Source: Vreelandella andesensis
Lineage (GTDB): Bacteria; Pseudomonadota; Gammaproteobacteria; Pseudomonadales; Halomonadaceae
Length of the DNA: 64,000 nucleotides
NCBI RefSeq assembly: GCF_003989795.1
Contig: NZ_RZHG01000018.1
Span: forward strand, 32,772 to 96,771
Direction: 5' to 3'
Both the position numbers and the translations under genes were made by a program. The notes under the pieces are model-generated. The model saw nothing but the letters and a program-made list of their open reading frames with translations. It ran no database searches and had not been told where the DNA came from. Of this stretch, positions 20,166 to 30,846 are shown one piece after another (the first letter of the stretch is position 1; every line of letters starts with the position of its first letter).

Positions 20166-21035
20166 ATGCGCACGTTAAGAGATATCAACGAATTACGTAA
20201 AACGCTTAGCGAGATTCGCCAGCGTGGCCAACGCGTTGCTTTAGCGCCCACAATGGGCAATCTGCATCAAGGTCATCTGGCACTTGTGACCAATGCCCGT
20301 CAGCACGCGGACGTCGTCGTTTCAAGCTTGTTCGTGAACCCGATGCAGTTCGGTCCTGGTGAAGACTTGGACGCCTACCCACGCACGTTTGAGGCGGATC
20401 AGGCGCAATTGACAGATGCAGGCTGCGATATCCTCTTTGCTCCCACTGTCAGTGCGCTTTATCCCAACGGTTTGGGCAGCCAAACCCGCGTGCATGTTCC
20501 CGAGGTAGGCGAAGGGTTGTGCGGAGGGTCGCGCCCTGGGCACTTTGATGGTGTTTCTACCGTCGTCAGCATGCTGTTAAACCTGGTGCAGCCGGATGTG
20601 GCCTGCTTCGGCGAAAAGGATTACCAACAACTGGCGGTCATTCGTAAGCTGGTGAATGATCTACACATGCCTATCGAGATTATCGGCGTACCGATTGTGC
20701 GCGCCGATGACGGTCTGGCGCTCTCCTCTCGTAATGGTTATTTAAACGAGTTTGAACGCGCAAAAGCCCCCCTGCTGTATCGCACGTTGTGCGAACTGCG
20801 CGATGCGTTAGTGCGCGGCACCCCCACCGAACAGGTACTACAACAGGGGAAAACAGCCCTGTATGATGCTGGCTTTACGCCTGATTACCTTGAGCTACGT
20901 GACACGACGCTTGCTCCTGTGAGCAGTTCGACACGTAATGCCGTGTTATTAGCAGCGGCTAAGCTAGGCCCTGCTCGACTTATTGACAATATCAGCGTGC
21001 AGCTCCCAAACGCTGCCTCTGACACTAGCCTGTAG
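20166..21035 (+). CDS. panC: Pantothenate synthetase
   Basis: ATP-dependent ligation of pantoate and beta-alanine. The 289-residue protein has PTMGNLHQGHLALV (HIGH-like, near residue 28), SLFVNPMQFGPGEDLDAYPR, CFGEKDYQQL and the KMSKS-like block LALSSRNGYL near residue 185. It sits between panB and panD, so all three enzymes of the pathway branch are linked here. Confidence 0.96.
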   Translation: MRTLRDINELRKTLSEIRQRGQRVALAPTMGNLHQGHLALVTNARQHADVVVSSLFVNPMQFGPGEDLDAYPRTFEADQAQLTDAGCDILFAPTVSALYPNGLGSQTRVHVPEVGEGLCGGSRPGHFDGVSTVVSMLLNLVQPDVACFGEKDYQQLAVIRKLVNDLHMPIEIIGVPIVRADDGLALSSRNGYLNEFERAKAPLLYRTLCELRDALVRGTPTEQVLQQGKTALYDAGFTPDYLELRDTTLAPVSSSTRNAVLLAAAKLGPARLIDNISVQLPNAASDTSL

Positions 21036-21061
21036 GCTAGTTTCGCTATTTAGGAGTTTCT

Positions 21062-21442
21062 ATGCACACGATTATGCTTAAAGCCAAGCTGCATATGGCT
21101 CGCGTTACCCACGCGGTACTCAACTACGAAGGTTCCTGCGCTATCGACGGTGAACTGCTGGATATGGCCGGTATTCGTGAAAATGAGCAGATCCAAATCT
21201 ATAACGTGGAAAACGGCGAGCGTTTCACCACCTACGCGATTCGTGGAGAAGAAGGCTCTCGGCTAATTTCCATCAATGGCGCAGCCGCACATTTAGCCGC
21301 TCCGGGACACCGCATCATTATTTGTAGTTACGCTCACTACGCCGAAGCAGAGCTCGACAACCACCAGCCTGCGCTTGTGTATCTGCAAGAAGGTAACCAC
21401 GTTAGCCACACCAGCAACGCGATTCCTGTTCAGTTAGCGTAA
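21062..21442 (+). CDS. panD: Aspartate 1-decarboxylase
   Basis: Pyruvoyl enzyme that makes beta-alanine for pantothenate. The 126-residue proenzyme has the self-cleavage site Gly24-Ser25 in [10 protein letters not shown], and Tyr58-type [11 protein letters not shown] follows. The start [11 protein letters not shown] agrees with Pseudomonas relatives and follows AGGAG. A terminator lies at 21471. Confidence 0.96.
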   Translation: MHTIMLKAKLHMARVTHAVLNYEGSCAIDGELLDMAGIRENEQIQIYNVENGERFTTYAIRGEEGSRLISINGAAAHLAAPGHRIIICSYAHYAEAELDNHQPALVYLQEGNHVSHTSNAIPVQLA

Positions 21443-21470
21443 GCCAAGCCGTTGAGTAAGCACCTATTTA

Positions 21471-21498
21471 ACGGGCCGTTTATCGGCCCGTTTTTATT
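21471..21498 (+). terminator. Intrinsic terminator after panD
   Basis: Stem ACGGGCCG / CGGCCCGT around loop TTTAT, followed by TTTTATTT. It ends the pcnB-folK-pan gene run. Confidence 0.92.
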
Positions 21499-21650
21499 TG
21501 CCTAAAAAGGCGTATTGCCGCAACGCACAACCTTCCCCTATGCTATTAGGTGAGTTTGACACAACATGCTAATAACAATGGATAGTCAGCTCTCCCAGAA
21601 GCTTCTATCCTCATTCGGAACGTTGCGTTACTTACCCAAGGAGTCATCAT

Positions 21651-22829
21651 ATGCAAGACGTGGTTATTGTCGCCGCTCGCCGCACCGCCGTAGGAAGTTT
21701 TGGTGGATCACTCGCTGGCATTCCAGCAAGCGATTTAGGTGCATTGGTTATTAAAGACATTCTCGCCTCTACCGGCGTTGCCCCAGAGCAAATTGATGAA
21801 GTGTTGCTAGGCCAAGTGCTGACAGCGGGTGTGGGACAGAACCCCGCGCGCCAGTCAGTTATCAAGGCTGGCTTGCCAGAATCCGTACCTGCCATGACGA
21901 TTAACAAAGTGTGTGGTTCGGGTCTTAAAGCACTGCATTTAGCGACTCAAGCCATTCGCTGTGGGGATGCTGAGATTATTCTGGCGGGTGGCCAGGAAAA
22001 CATGTCTGCTTCTCCCCATCTTCTGCCTAACTCGCGTAATGGCCAGCGCATGGGTGATTGGAAAGCCATTGACTCTATGGTTCACGACGGCTTATGGGAT
22101 GCGTTCAACAACTATCACATGGGTATCACCGCGGAAAATCTGGCGGAAAAATACAGTATCACCCGCGAAGCGATGGACGAGTTCGCGGCGGCCTCTCAGC
22201 AGAAAGCCGCACAAGCTATCCGCGATGGAAAATTCAAAGGCCAGATCGTTCCAGTGGAAATTCCACAGCGCAAGGGCGACCCAGTGGTGTTTGATACGGA
22301 TGAGAACCCACGGGAAGTCAGCGCTGAAAAGCTGGGTGGTATGCGCCCCGCGTTCAAGAAAGACGGCACCGTTACCGCCGGTAACGCCTCATCGTTAAAC
22401 GATGGCGCTGCGGTGGTGATGCTCTGTTCAGCAGAAAAAGCCAAGGAACTTGGCCTAGAGCCATTGGCGCGTATTGCCGCTTACTCTAACGCGGGTGTTG
22501 ACCCTGCCATTATGGGCATTGGCCCGGCACCGGCCACACGCCGCTGTCTCGAAAAAGCGGGCTGGAGTCTGGACGATCTAGATCTGGTAGAAGCTAACGA
22601 AGCCTTCGCAGCTCAGGCGCTTTCAGTCAACAAAGAGCTGGGCTGGGATGTCAGCAAGGTGAATGTTAACGGTGGTGCTATTGCGTTAGGTCACCCGATC
22701 GGGGCTTCCGGCTGTCGTATCTTGGTCAGCCTGCTGCATGAGATGATCGCGCGTGATGCTAAGAAAGGTCTTGCCACCCTATGTATCGGCGGCGGCCAAG
22801 GCGTCGCACTGGCGATAGAACGCCCTTAA
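21651..22829 (+). CDS. Acetyl-CoA acetyltransferase (thiolase)
   Basis: Condenses two acetyl-CoA or cleaves acetoacetyl-CoA. The 392-residue product has the active Cys in [11 protein letters not shown] (near residue 88), the NEAFA motif, the catalytic His in [10 protein letters not shown] (near residue 348) and the second Cys in CIGGGQG (near residue 378). ATG follows AAGGAG. It could be an AtoB- or PhaA-type enzyme; no beta-ketobutyryl reductase or PHB synthase is adjacent, so a role in polyhydroxybutyrate is only possible. Confidence 0.93.
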   Translation: MQDVVIVAARRTAVGSFGGSLAGIPASDLGALVIKDILASTGVAPEQIDEVLLGQVLTAGVGQNPARQSVIKAGLPESVPAMTINKVCGSGLKALHLATQAIRCGDAEIILAGGQENMSASPHLLPNSRNGQRMGDWKAIDSMVHDGLWDAFNNYHMGITAENLAEKYSITREAMDEFAAASQQKAAQAIRDGKFKGQIVPVEIPQRKGDPVVFDTDENPREVSAEKLGGMRPAFKKDGTVTAGNASSLNDGAAVVMLCSAEKAKELGLEPLARIAAYSNAGVDPAIMGIGPAPATRRCLEKAGWSLDDLDLVEANEAFAAQALSVNKELGWDVSKVNVNGGAIALGHPIGASGCRILVSLLHEMIARDAKKGLATLCIGGGQGVALAIERP

Positions 22830-22856
22830 CCGCAATTTTTAATTCGTTTAAACACC

Positions 22857-22885
22857 ATGCCCCCGCTAATAGCGGGGGCATTTTT
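22857..22885. terminator. Bidirectional terminator between thiolase and MFS genes
   Basis: Perfect stem ATGCCCCCGC / GCGGGGGCAT with T runs on the plus-strand side. It separates two convergent genes. Confidence 0.88.
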
Positions 22886-22920
22886 GATAGCTTATTTTTC
22901 ACAGTTTAGGTTGCAACGCC

Positions 22921-24090
22921 CTAGCGACGCTTCTCGCCTACAATGCCCGAAGGCGTTCGCCATACCAACAGCGTCCCCAGCAGGAATAACCCCGATGCTG
23001 CCCACATGGCAATAGGCAGGCTAGCGCCGTCGACGATACGCCCACCAAACATTGCCCCTAAACCAATCGACATATTAAAGGTAAATGCCATCAACGCGGT
23101 AGCAGCTTCAGTATTAGGTGCCGTGCGTATAATCCAAGTTTGAATACTCACTGACACACTGCCAAAAACAGCCCCCCATACCATTAGCAGCAGTATGCCG
23201 CTGGTAGGCTGAACACCCAACAGCGGGAATACAGCCACGACGAGCAGTAAGAGGCTAGGAATAGCCAACACCGCCCGGTAAGGGTGACGCCCAGCAAAGA
23301 TGCCTGCTGCGATATTCCCCAGGATACCCGCCGCCCCGTACAACAGCAGCAAGCTGCCAACATGACGCTGAGCGACGCCGCTAATTTCCTGCAGAATCGG
23401 GCTAATAAAGGTGTAAGCAGCAAAGTGCCCCACAACGACGAAGCCAGTAGTTAATACCGCGACTCGCACACCACGGTTACTAAACTGTTGCGCTAACATA
23501 CGTAATCGTACCGGCTCTCTTGGTGGCAATGGCGGTAACCAATACCACAGCGCAATCGCGGTTAGCAGGCTCAGCCCACCCAGCGCCCCAAACGCTACTC
23601 GCCAATTGCTCAAATCTCCCAGTAGCGTTCCTAGCGGCACCCCCAAGACTGATGCAGCGGCTACCCCGCTGAAAATAATCGTCATGGCCTTGGCAACTTG
23701 ATCGCCGGGCACCAGCCGCGGGGCAATACTGCCCGCAATGGCCCAAAATCCACCGATACTGATCCCCACCAGCACCCGAGCCGCCAGTAAAAATCCAAAA
23801 TTACTGGCCACTGCTGAAAGCACGCTGCCAATCACCATCACAATCATCATCAACGTAAGCATGATGCGTCTATCTAACCGACCTACCGCTACCGGCAACA
23901 GCGGCGCTGAGAAAGCGGCAACGACCCCAGGCACGGTCACCATGAGACCTGCCATGCCAGACGTAACACCCATTGATGACGCCACCTGAGACAGCAGTCC
24001 AATCGGCAGTTGCTCAGCCGTCACCAATAAAAAAATACCCATCATCACGGCCATCACCGCCCACCAACGCGGCGCTTGTTCCTGCTCCAT
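22921..24090 (-). CDS. MFS transporter, DHA1-like efflux permease
   Basis: The 389-residue protein has 12 predicted hydrophobic segments. The first contains TAEQLPIGLL, which resembles the start of sugar or nucleoside efflux DHA1 proteins, and the motif A-like loop VGRLDRRIML follows TM2. The substrate is not predictable. ATG 24090 follows AGGAAAAG; an in-frame start 11 codons upstream is less well placed. It appears monocistronic, flanked by terminators on both sides. Confidence 0.85.
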   Translation of the reverse strand: MEQEQAPRWWAVMAVMMGIFLLVTAEQLPIGLLSQVASSMGVTSGMAGLMVTVPGVVAAFSAPLLPVAVGRLDRRIMLTLMMIVMVIGSVLSAVASNFGFLLAARVLVGISIGGFWAIAGSIAPRLVPGDQVAKAMTIIFSGVAAASVLGVPLGTLLGDLSNWRVAFGALGGLSLLTAIALWYWLPPLPPREPVRLRMLAQQFSNRGVRVAVLTTGFVVVGHFAAYTFISPILQEISGVAQRHVGSLLLLYGAAGILGNIAAGIFAGRHPYRAVLAIPSLLLLVVAVFPLLGVQPTSGILLLMVWGAVFGSVSVSIQTWIIRTAPNTEAATALMAFTFNMSIGLGAMFGGRIVDGASLPIAMWAASGLFLLGTLLVWRTPSGIVGEKRR

Positions 24091-24120
24091 GGCGCTTTTC
24101 CTATACTGCCTATAAAACGA

Positions 24121-24155
24121 CACCGCCCCCGCAACTGAAAGTTGCGGGGGCGGTT
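24121..24155 (-). terminator. Intrinsic terminator after pnp
   Basis: 13-bp stem CCGCCCCCGCAAC / GTTGCGGGGGCGG with a TGAAA loop (plus-strand reading), 20 bases past the pnp stop. The U tract on the minus strand is interrupted, so termination may be incomplete. Confidence 0.75.
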
Positions 24156-24174
24156 GTTACGCCTGCATCGCTAC

Positions 24175-26319
24175 TTAGTTAGCGACATCCGCCTCAGCAG
24201 CGGCGAAAGCTGCTTTCTCTTCCTCGGTGATCTCTTTGATTGAGAGTTTCACCCGGTTGCGGTTATCGATATCCAATACTTTTACAATGATATCATCGCC
24301 TTCATTTAGGAAGTCGCGCACGTTGTTAACGCGCTCGGCCACGATTTGCGAGATGTGTACCAAGCCGTCGGTACCGGGCATGATGTTAACGAAAGCGCCG
24401 AAGTCCGCAATGCGCACTACTTTACCGTTGTAAAGCTTGCCAATTTCCGCCTCTGCGGTAATTGCCAGCACGGTATCAATGGCTTTTTTGGCCGCGGCTT
24501 TATCTTCAGCGTAGATGCGTACGGTGCCATCGTCATCCAGATCAATGGAAGCGCCAGTATCCTCGCAAATTTTGCGAATCATCGCGCCGCCTTTACCAAT
24601 CACATCACGAATCTTATCCGGATCGATTTTAATAGTGGCCATGGACGGGGCGTTTTCCGACACATCGGTGCGGCTCTGGCTGATCACGTCGTTCATCTGA
24701 GCAAGGATACTGAGACGGGCATCGTAAGCCTGCTGCAGCGCCTTTTCCATGATCTCTTCATTGATGCCTTCAATCTTAATGTCCATCTGCAGAGCAGTAA
24801 CGCCCTCTTCAGAACCGGCAACTTTGAAGTCCATATCACCCAGGTGATCTTCGTCACCCAAAATATCGGTCAATACCGCATAGCCGTCTTCATCTTTCAC
24901 CAAGCCCATGGCAATACCTGCCACCGGTGCTTTTAGCGGTACACCAGCATCCATTAGTGCGAGCGAGGAGCCACACACCGACGCCATGGAGCTAGAACCA
25001 TTAGATTCAGTGATTTCCGATACCACACGGATGGTATAGGGGAAAACGTCTTCTGACGGCAGCATCGCTTGAACGCCCCGGCGTGCTAAGCGACCATGAC
25101 CGATTTCACGGCGTTTCGGCCCGCCAAAAAAGCCGGCTTCACCAACACAGTAGGGAGGGAAATTGTAGTGCAGCATAAAGCGGTCTTTCCGCTCACCTTC
25201 CAGGGACTCGATCAACTGGGAATCACGTAGAGTGCCCAAGGTAGCGATCGCGATTGCCTGGGTCTCACCACGGGTGAATACTGCTGAACCGTGTGTTTTA
25301 GGCAATACGCCCACTTCAATCGCTAACGGACGCACTGTGGTGTTGTCGCGGCCGTCAATGCGTGGTTCGCCTTTTACAACACGAGAACGCACAACGCGCT
25401 TCTCAAGGCCGGCAAACGCACCTTTCACATCATCTTTGCTGAACTTACCTTCTGTTTCTTCGCCTTCAGCAGCAACTAGCTGTGCGACAGCATCATCTTT
25501 CAGTGCTGACAACGCATCTTGGCGAGCCATTTTGTCAGTAATGCGATATGCGTCACCTACTTTGGCTTCAAAGGCATCAGCCATGGCTGTTTTCAGCGCT
25601 ACATTTTCTTCCGCTGGCTGCCAGTCCCAACGCGGTTTGCCGGCGTCTGCGACAAGCTCTTTAATCGCACTAACGGCTACCTGCATTTCCTGGTGACCAA
25701 ACAGCACGGCACCCAGCATTTCGTCTTCAAGCAGCTCTTGGGCTTCCGACTCCACCATCAATACGGCGTTTTCGGTGCCGGCAACCACCATGTCCAACTC
25801 AGAGGTAGTCAACTCTTCAACCGTTGGGTTTAGGAAGTAACCCTGCTCTTCATTAAAGCCCACGCGTGCCGCGCCAATCGGGCCATTGAACGGCACACCA
25901 GCAATACTCAACGCCGCTGAGGTGCCCAGCAGGGCCGCGATATCCGGATCATGATTACGGTCAGTCGATAGAACGGTACAGATGACCTGCACTTCGTTCA
26001 TAAACCCTTTAGGAAACAGCGGACGGATCGGGCGGTCTATCAGGCGCGAGGTTAGGGTTTCTTTCTCAGTAGGACGCCCTTCACGTTTGAAGAAGCCGCC
26101 GGGGATCTTGCCTACTGCGTAGGTTTTCTCTTGGTAGTGTACCGAGAGCGGGAAGAAAGGCTGATTAGGGTTTGCTTCTTTTTTGGCCACCACCGTACAC
26201 AGTACGACAGTTTCATCCATGGTCACCATAACGGCGCCAGTGGCTTGGCGAGCAATGCGCCCAGTTTCTAGGGTGACGGTGCTACGACCGTATTGAAACG
26301 TTTTTTTTACCGGATTCAC
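24175..26319 (-). CDS. pnp: Polyribonucleotide nucleotidyltransferase (PNPase)
   Basis: 3'-5' phosphorolytic exoribonuclease and degradosome partner. The product has two RNase PH cores, with [13 protein letters not shown] at the N-terminus and [13 protein letters not shown] / [16 protein letters not shown] in the second core. A KH domain ([19 protein letters not shown]) and an S1 domain near the end follow. I choose the GTG at 26319 ([10 protein letters not shown]) because AAGGAAG precedes it at the right distance. The ATG six codons upstream overlaps that same ribosome-binding site. 714 residues. Confidence 0.96.
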   Translation of the reverse strand: MNPVKKTFQYGRSTVTLETGRIARQATGAVMVTMDETVVLCTVVAKKEANPNQPFFPLSVHYQEKTYAVGKIPGGFFKREGRPTEKETLTSRLIDRPIRPLFPKGFMNEVQVICTVLSTDRNHDPDIAALLGTSAALSIAGVPFNGPIGAARVGFNEEQGYFLNPTVEELTTSELDMVVAGTENAVLMVESEAQELLEDEMLGAVLFGHQEMQVAVSAIKELVADAGKPRWDWQPAEENVALKTAMADAFEAKVGDAYRITDKMARQDALSALKDDAVAQLVAAEGEETEGKFSKDDVKGAFAGLEKRVVRSRVVKGEPRIDGRDNTTVRPLAIEVGVLPKTHGSAVFTRGETQAIAIATLGTLRDSQLIESLEGERKDRFMLHYNFPPYCVGEAGFFGGPKRREIGHGRLARRGVQAMLPSEDVFPYTIRVVSEITESNGSSSMASVCGSSLALMDAGVPLKAPVAGIAMGLVKDEDGYAVLTDILGDEDHLGDMDFKVAGSEEGVTALQMDIKIEGINEEIMEKALQQAYDARLSILAQMNDVISQSRTDVSENAPSMATIKIDPDKIRDVIGKGGAMIRKICEDTGASIDLDDDGTVRIYAEDKAAAKKAIDTVLAITAEAEIGKLYNGKVVRIADFGAFVNIMPGTDGLVHISQIVAERVNNVRDFLNEGDDIIVKVLDIDNRNRVKLSIKEITEEEKAAFAAAEADVAN

Positions 26320-26415
26320 GGCGACTTCCTTTAACATTAATATCTACTTGTCTTTTCGCATGGTCGTTTTGACTCGCCACCATTCTAGGCGCTGTGGCGC
26401 CATACGGCTACCAGA

Positions 26416-26455
26416 AACAAAAAAACGGGCAGCCCACAAGGGGCTGCCCGTTTTT
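26416..26455 (-). terminator. Intrinsic terminator between rpsO and pnp
   Basis: Stem AAAAACGGGCAGCC / GGCTGCCCGTTTTT with a short loop, then a long U run on the minus strand. In relatives pnp is partly read through from rpsO; a separate pnp promoter is also likely. Confidence 0.9.
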
Positions 26456-26473
26456 GATCGTTGCCGTTAACGC

Positions 26474-26743
26474 TTAACGACGTAGACCTAAACGCTGAAT
26501 CAGAGACTGATAGCGTTCAAAATCTTTACGCTTCAGGTAATCCAGCAGCTTACGACGCTGGTTTACCATGCGGATCAGACCACGACGAGAGTGGTGATCC
26601 TGCTTGTTGGTCTTGAAGTGGTCCTGCAGGCCATTAATGTTGGCGCTTAGCAGTGCAACCTGAACTTCAGGGGAACCGGTATCGTTATCGCCGCGGCCGT
26701 ATTCGTTGACGATCTCGGCCTTCTTCTCAGCGGTTAATGCCAT
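26474..26743 (-). CDS. rpsO: 30S ribosomal protein S15
   Basis: Primary 16S rRNA-binding protein of the small subunit platform. The 89-residue protein has the full S15 fold with [33 protein letters not shown] and [15 protein letters not shown] follows GGAGAG. It keeps the classic order truB-rpsO-pnp. Confidence 0.97.
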   Translation of the reverse strand: MALTAEKKAEIVNEYGRGDNDTGSPEVQVALLSANINGLQDHFKTNKQDHHSRRGLIRMVNQRRKLLDYLKRKDFERYQSLIQRLGLRR

Positions 26744-26862
26744 CTGTCTCTCCAGTAAGCAATATGCCTAAAAATGAATGGTTGAGACCACGCATATTTG
26801 CAGTCTCATGCGACTATCTTCACGTACAATTTTCGCGCAAATCGTCACATCCTTGCAACGTT

Positions 26863-27783
26863 TTACGAAATGGCGACCGTACTTAACAGCCGCTTAGGAG
26901 CCACTTCCTGACCCCCTTTTACAACACCGAGGCCAATAAACGTCTCAGCATGATACAGTCTCGCTAGTGCATCGGGTGCAAGTGCACCGATAGCTAAGCT
27001 AGCCGACTGACCGTGAGCGAGACGCCCAAAGGCGGTTTCATCTACCGTCAGCGACGGCAAATGATCGACCAGCACATCTACAGGCATCAGTTCAGCCTCG
27101 CGATCAGCTTGGTCTGCCAAGGCCTCCAGGCCTTCCAGTGTCCACATTGCATCGCCGTTAAAAGGCCCGGTTTTAAGCCTTCTCAACTGACTAATGTGGG
27201 CACCACAGCCTAGCGCAAGGCCTATATCTTCAGCCAATGTACGAATGTACGTGCCTTTGCTACAGCTGACCTCAAGCTCGAAGGCCGTGCCCTCGAATGC
27301 AAGCAGCCGCGCATCATACACGCTTACTCGTCGCGCTGCACGCTCAACGTGCTTACCCTCGCGGGCCAGTTCGTAGAGCTTTTTACCTTGATGCTTTAAT
27401 GCCGAATACATCGGCGGCACCTGATCAATCTCACCGCGAAAGCGGTTTAAGACTGACGCGACATCCTCGGCCGTTAAGCCAGGAACCTCGCGTCGCTCAA
27501 TGACCGTGCCTTCGGCATCGCCGGTGTCGGTGATCACCCCCAACTCTACGCGGGTGCGATACATCTTGTCGGCTTCCAACAGGTGCGCAGAGAACTTTGT
27601 GGCTTCCCCAAGACAAATAGGTAACAAACCTGTTGCCATGGGATCCAGCGTGCCGGTATGACCGGCTTTTTGCGCCTCAAACAGACGGCGCACACGCTGC
27701 AGCGCATGGTTGCTGGAAATACCCTTCGGCTTATCCAGCAGCAGTACGCCATTCACAGGCAATCCGCGGCGGCGACGTGCCAT
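26863..27783 (-). CDS. truB: tRNA pseudouridine-55 synthase
   Basis: Isomerises U55 in the T loop of all elongator tRNAs. The product of 306 residues has the start motif GVLLLDKPKGISSN, the catalytic Asp in GHTGTLDPMATGLLP (near residue 47), YSALKHQGKKLYELAREG and the CSKGTYIRTLAEDIG block; a PUA-like C-terminus follows. The start overlaps the rbfA stop by one base, so translation is probably coupled. Confidence 0.96.
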   Translation of the reverse strand: MARRRRGLPVNGVLLLDKPKGISSNHALQRVRRLFEAQKAGHTGTLDPMATGLLPICLGEATKFSAHLLEADKMYRTRVELGVITDTGDAEGTVIERREVPGLTAEDVASVLNRFRGEIDQVPPMYSALKHQGKKLYELAREGKHVERAARRVSVYDARLLAFEGTAFELEVSCSKGTYIRTLAEDIGLALGCGAHISQLRRLKTGPFNGDAMWTLEGLEALADQADREAELMPVDVLVDHLPSLTVDETAFGRLAHGQSASLAIGALAPDALARLYHAETFIGLGVVKGGQEVAPKRLLSTVAIS

Positions 27784-28211
27784 TAGCGCGCCTCCTCACC
27801 ATTGCCGTTTTCGCTATCGTTTTCACGAGCCTCATCATCGTCGTGTTGACGGGCGCGATCAGTTGACACCGCCTCGTCGATCAAAGATGAGAGGTGCTGG
27901 CCGCGCACCACGCTTTCATCATAATGGAAGCGCAGTTCAGGTACGTGACGCAGCTTAATACGTTTGGCAATTTGGCTTCTTAGAAAACCTCCAGCGCGCT
28001 TTAGCACCTGTAGATTTTCCTTGATACGCGCAGGATCTTGCTCACCCAATAAGGTGACATAGATATCGGCGTAGCCAAGGTCACGACTAACGGTCGCACC
28101 ACTCACCGTAATCATGCCTAAACGCGGGTCTTTTACTTCGCGCTGGATCAGTACTGCCAGCTCCTTTTGGAGCTGGTCAGCAACTCGGTCGGCACGCTTG
28201 AATTCGCGCAT
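27783..28211 (-). CDS. rbfA: Ribosome-binding factor A
   Basis: KH-type cold-shock assembly factor for the 30S subunit. The 142-residue protein has the N-terminal RADRVADQLQKELA, KDPRLGMITVSG, and LRHVPELRFHYD. The acidic tail from about residue 115 (rich in D, E and N) is longer than in E. coli. It sits between infB and truB, the standard order. Confidence 0.95.
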   Translation of the reverse strand: MREFKRADRVADQLQKELAVLIQREVKDPRLGMITVSGATVSRDLGYADIYVTLLGEQDPARIKENLQVLKRAGGFLRSQIAKRIKLRHVPELRFHYDESVVRGQHLSSLIDEAVSTDRARQHDDDEARENDSENGNGEEAR

Positions 28212-28228
28212 GATTGCTCCTCGCGGCC

Positions 28229-30820
28229 TTACAGGCTGCGCTCGACCTTCACTTGGTCAAAGACTTCGATCTTGTCGTTAACCTGAACATCGTTGTAGTT
28301 CTTCACGCCGATGCCACACTCCATGCCGTTACGCACTTCTTGAACGTCATCTTTGAAGCGACGCAGCGACTCGAGTTCACCTTCGTAAATCACCACGTTG
28401 TCACGCAGCACGCGGATACGCTTGTTGCGCGAAACGGAGCCTTCGACAACCATACAGCCGGCCACCGCGCCAATTTTCGGCGCACGGAACACGTCGCGCA
28501 CTTCGGCAACACCGACGATCTCTTCTTTCCACTCGGGCGCGAGCATACCGCTCATTGCCTGCTTAACCTCATCGATCAGCTGGTAGATAACGCTGTAGTA
28601 GCGCAGATCCAAGCCTTCACGTTCGATGATTTCACGAGCAGCGGCGTCAGCACGGACGTTGAAACCTACAACAATCGCTTCAGAAGCAAGCGCCAAGTTG
28701 GCATCGGTGCCGGTGATACCGCCAACACCCGAGGAGACCACGGCAACTTCAACTTCACCCGTGGAGAGTTCTTCCAGGGCACCTTTGATCGCTTCCAGCG
28801 AACCTTGAACATCAGCCTTCAGAACGATGTTGACCTTGGCCACTTCGTCTTGGCCCATCTGGCTGAACATATTCTCCAGCTTGGCCTTCTGCTGACGTGC
28901 TAGGCGCACTTCACGGTATTTGCCTTGGCGGAAGTTAGCCACTTCACGGGCTTTCTTCTCGTCAGCAACGACCATGAAGTCATCACCCGCGTCCGGCGTA
29001 CCATCCAGACCTTGGATTTCAACCGGCATAGCAGGGCCAGCGGTATCAACTTGCTTGCCCAGTTCGTTGGTAAGCGCACGAACGCGACCGTAATGCAGAC
29101 CCGCAAGAACGATATCGCCTTTCTTCAGCGTTCCGTTTTGCACGAGTACAGTGGCTACTGGACCGCGGCCTTTATCAAGACGCGATTCGACGACGACACC
29201 TTTACCAGGTGCAGAAGGCACAGCCGTCAGTTCAAGCACTTCAGACACTAGCTGAATAGCTTCCAGCAGCTCTTCGATACCTTCGCCGGTATGTGCGGAC
29301 ACATGTACAAACTGAGTATCGCCGCCCCACTCTTCTGAGATCACGCCATGTTGCGAAAGCTCGTTCTTGATACGATCCAGATCAATGCCTTGCTTATCGA
29401 TCTTGTTCACCGCCACTACCATCGGTACTTCAGCAGCTTTGGAGTGCTCGATCGCTTCAATCGTCTGGGGCATCACGCCGTCGTCCGCAGCAACGACCAG
29501 GATGACAACGTCAGTGGCTTTCGCACCACGGGCACGCATCGCGGTAAACGCCGCGTGGCCAGGAGTATCCAGGAAGGTTACGCCACCGTGGTTGTCTTCA
29601 ACGTGATAAGCACCGATGTGCTGGGTAATACCGCCAGCTTCGCCTGTAGCGACTTTGGCGCGGCGGATATAATCCAGCAGCGATGTTTTACCGTGGTCAA
29701 CGTGACCCATAACGGTGACCACCGGTGAACGGGTGATCTCTTCGCCTTCGTAGGAGATGCCTTCCAGCATTTCCGTTTCCAGCGCATCGTCTTTAACCAG
29801 CTTAACCTTGTGGCCCATCTCTTCAACGACGATGGCCGCTGTATCCTGGTCAATCGTTTGGTTGATAGTCACTGCCGCACCCATGTTGAACATGGCTTTG
29901 ATGACTTCATTGGCCTTGATCGACATTTTGTCAGCCAGTTCAGCAACGCTGATCGACTCGGGAATCGAGACTTCACGTACGATTGGCTGGGTCGGCTTTT
30001 GGAAAGCATGCTTGCCGTTGCCACTCTTGGTGGCACCACCACTACGACGACCGCCGCGGCGCTCGGCACGTTTTACTTTCTTACCGCCACCACCGCGCTT
30101 ACGCTCTTCGCGGTCACCACGATCATCCTCGTCATCACGGCCCTTTTTCTTAGCCGCTGCCTTTTTAGGAGGCGCTGTACGACGATCCGTGCGGCCTTCT
30201 TTAGGCGGCGCTGGCGGTAAATCATCAGGTGCCGGCGAGTCGTCGATTTGAAGCTCAGGCACCGCGACATCAGATTTCGCCGGCGCTTTGGCTGTTCTAG
30301 GCCTTGAATCAATCTCTTTTTGACTACGCGCTGCTTCAGCTTCTTTATTACTGCGCGCAGTCGCTTCAGCTACCTGTGCAGCACGGGCTTTCTGTGCGGC
30401 GGCTTTTTCCTCTGCTTCGCGGACATCACGAGCTTTACGCTCGGCTTCTGCTTCAGCCATATCACCTACCAACTGACGCGGGCCAGAGTGCTTCGGCTCG
30501 GGAGCTTTTGGCTTATCGTCCTCAGCGCTCTTAACGTACGTTTTCTTCTTACGTACCTGCACTTCAATCGTTTTGCCACGCTCGCCAGTTTTAATACGGC
30601 TGCGGGTTTTGCGCGTCAGCGTAATGCGGTTTTTACTAGCATCGCTATCACCGCCGCCATGACTTTTCTTCAAAAAGCTTAGCAGCGTTTGCTTATCGTC
30701 TTCAGACACTGCGTCGCCTTCTGACGCATGCTTTAAACCTGCTTCTTTCATCTGTTCCAATAGGCGGGGCACATCACGGCCCACCTTTACTGCAAAATCT
30801 TTAACTGTCATATCTGACAT
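28229..30820 (-). CDS. infB: Translation initiation factor IF-2
   Basis: GTPase that delivers initiator tRNA. The N-terminal part ([20 protein letters not shown]) is followed by a long charged linker rich in A, E, K and R up to about residue 290. A second IF2_N-like segment ([17 protein letters not shown]) precedes the G domain with [19 protein letters not shown] and NKID, then the EF-Tu-like domain II, domain III and C-terminal tRNA-binding domain. ATG 30820 follows GAGGAGG; an in-frame start five codons upstream overlaps that site. 863 residues. Confidence 0.96.
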   Translation of the reverse strand: MSDMTVKDFAVKVGRDVPRLLEQMKEAGLKHASEGDAVSEDDKQTLLSFLKKSHGGGDSDASKNRITLTRKTRSRIKTGERGKTIEVQVRKKKTYVKSAEDDKPKAPEPKHSGPRQLVGDMAEAEAERKARDVREAEEKAAAQKARAAQVAEATARSNKEAEAARSQKEIDSRPRTAKAPAKSDVAVPELQIDDSPAPDDLPPAPPKEGRTDRRTAPPKKAAAKKKGRDDEDDRGDREERKRGGGGKKVKRAERRGGRRSGGATKSGNGKHAFQKPTQPIVREVSIPESISVAELADKMSIKANEVIKAMFNMGAAVTINQTIDQDTAAIVVEEMGHKVKLVKDDALETEMLEGISYEGEEITRSPVVTVMGHVDHGKTSLLDYIRRAKVATGEAGGITQHIGAYHVEDNHGGVTFLDTPGHAAFTAMRARGAKATDVVILVVAADDGVMPQTIEAIEHSKAAEVPMVVAVNKIDKQGIDLDRIKNELSQHGVISEEWGGDTQFVHVSAHTGEGIEELLEAIQLVSEVLELTAVPSAPGKGVVVESRLDKGRGPVATVLVQNGTLKKGDIVLAGLHYGRVRALTNELGKQVDTAGPAMPVEIQGLDGTPDAGDDFMVVADEKKAREVANFRQGKYREVRLARQQKAKLENMFSQMGQDEVAKVNIVLKADVQGSLEAIKGALEELSTGEVEVAVVSSGVGGITGTDANLALASEAIVVGFNVRADAAAREIIEREGLDLRYYSVIYQLIDEVKQAMSGMLAPEWKEEIVGVAEVRDVFRAPKIGAVAGCMVVEGSVSRNKRIRVLRDNVVIYEGELESLRRFKDDVQEVRNGMECGIGVKNYNDVQVNDKIEVFDQVKVERSL

Positions 30821-30846
30821 AGTGACCCTCCTCAACCCGTGACCTT

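Noticed and set aside
24346..24936. Plus-strand frame opposite pnp
   Set aside because: Antisense shadow with atypical Phe/His composition.
28214..28903. Long plus-strand frame opposite infB
   Set aside because: Antisense shadow of a strongly conserved gene; no family features or start signals.
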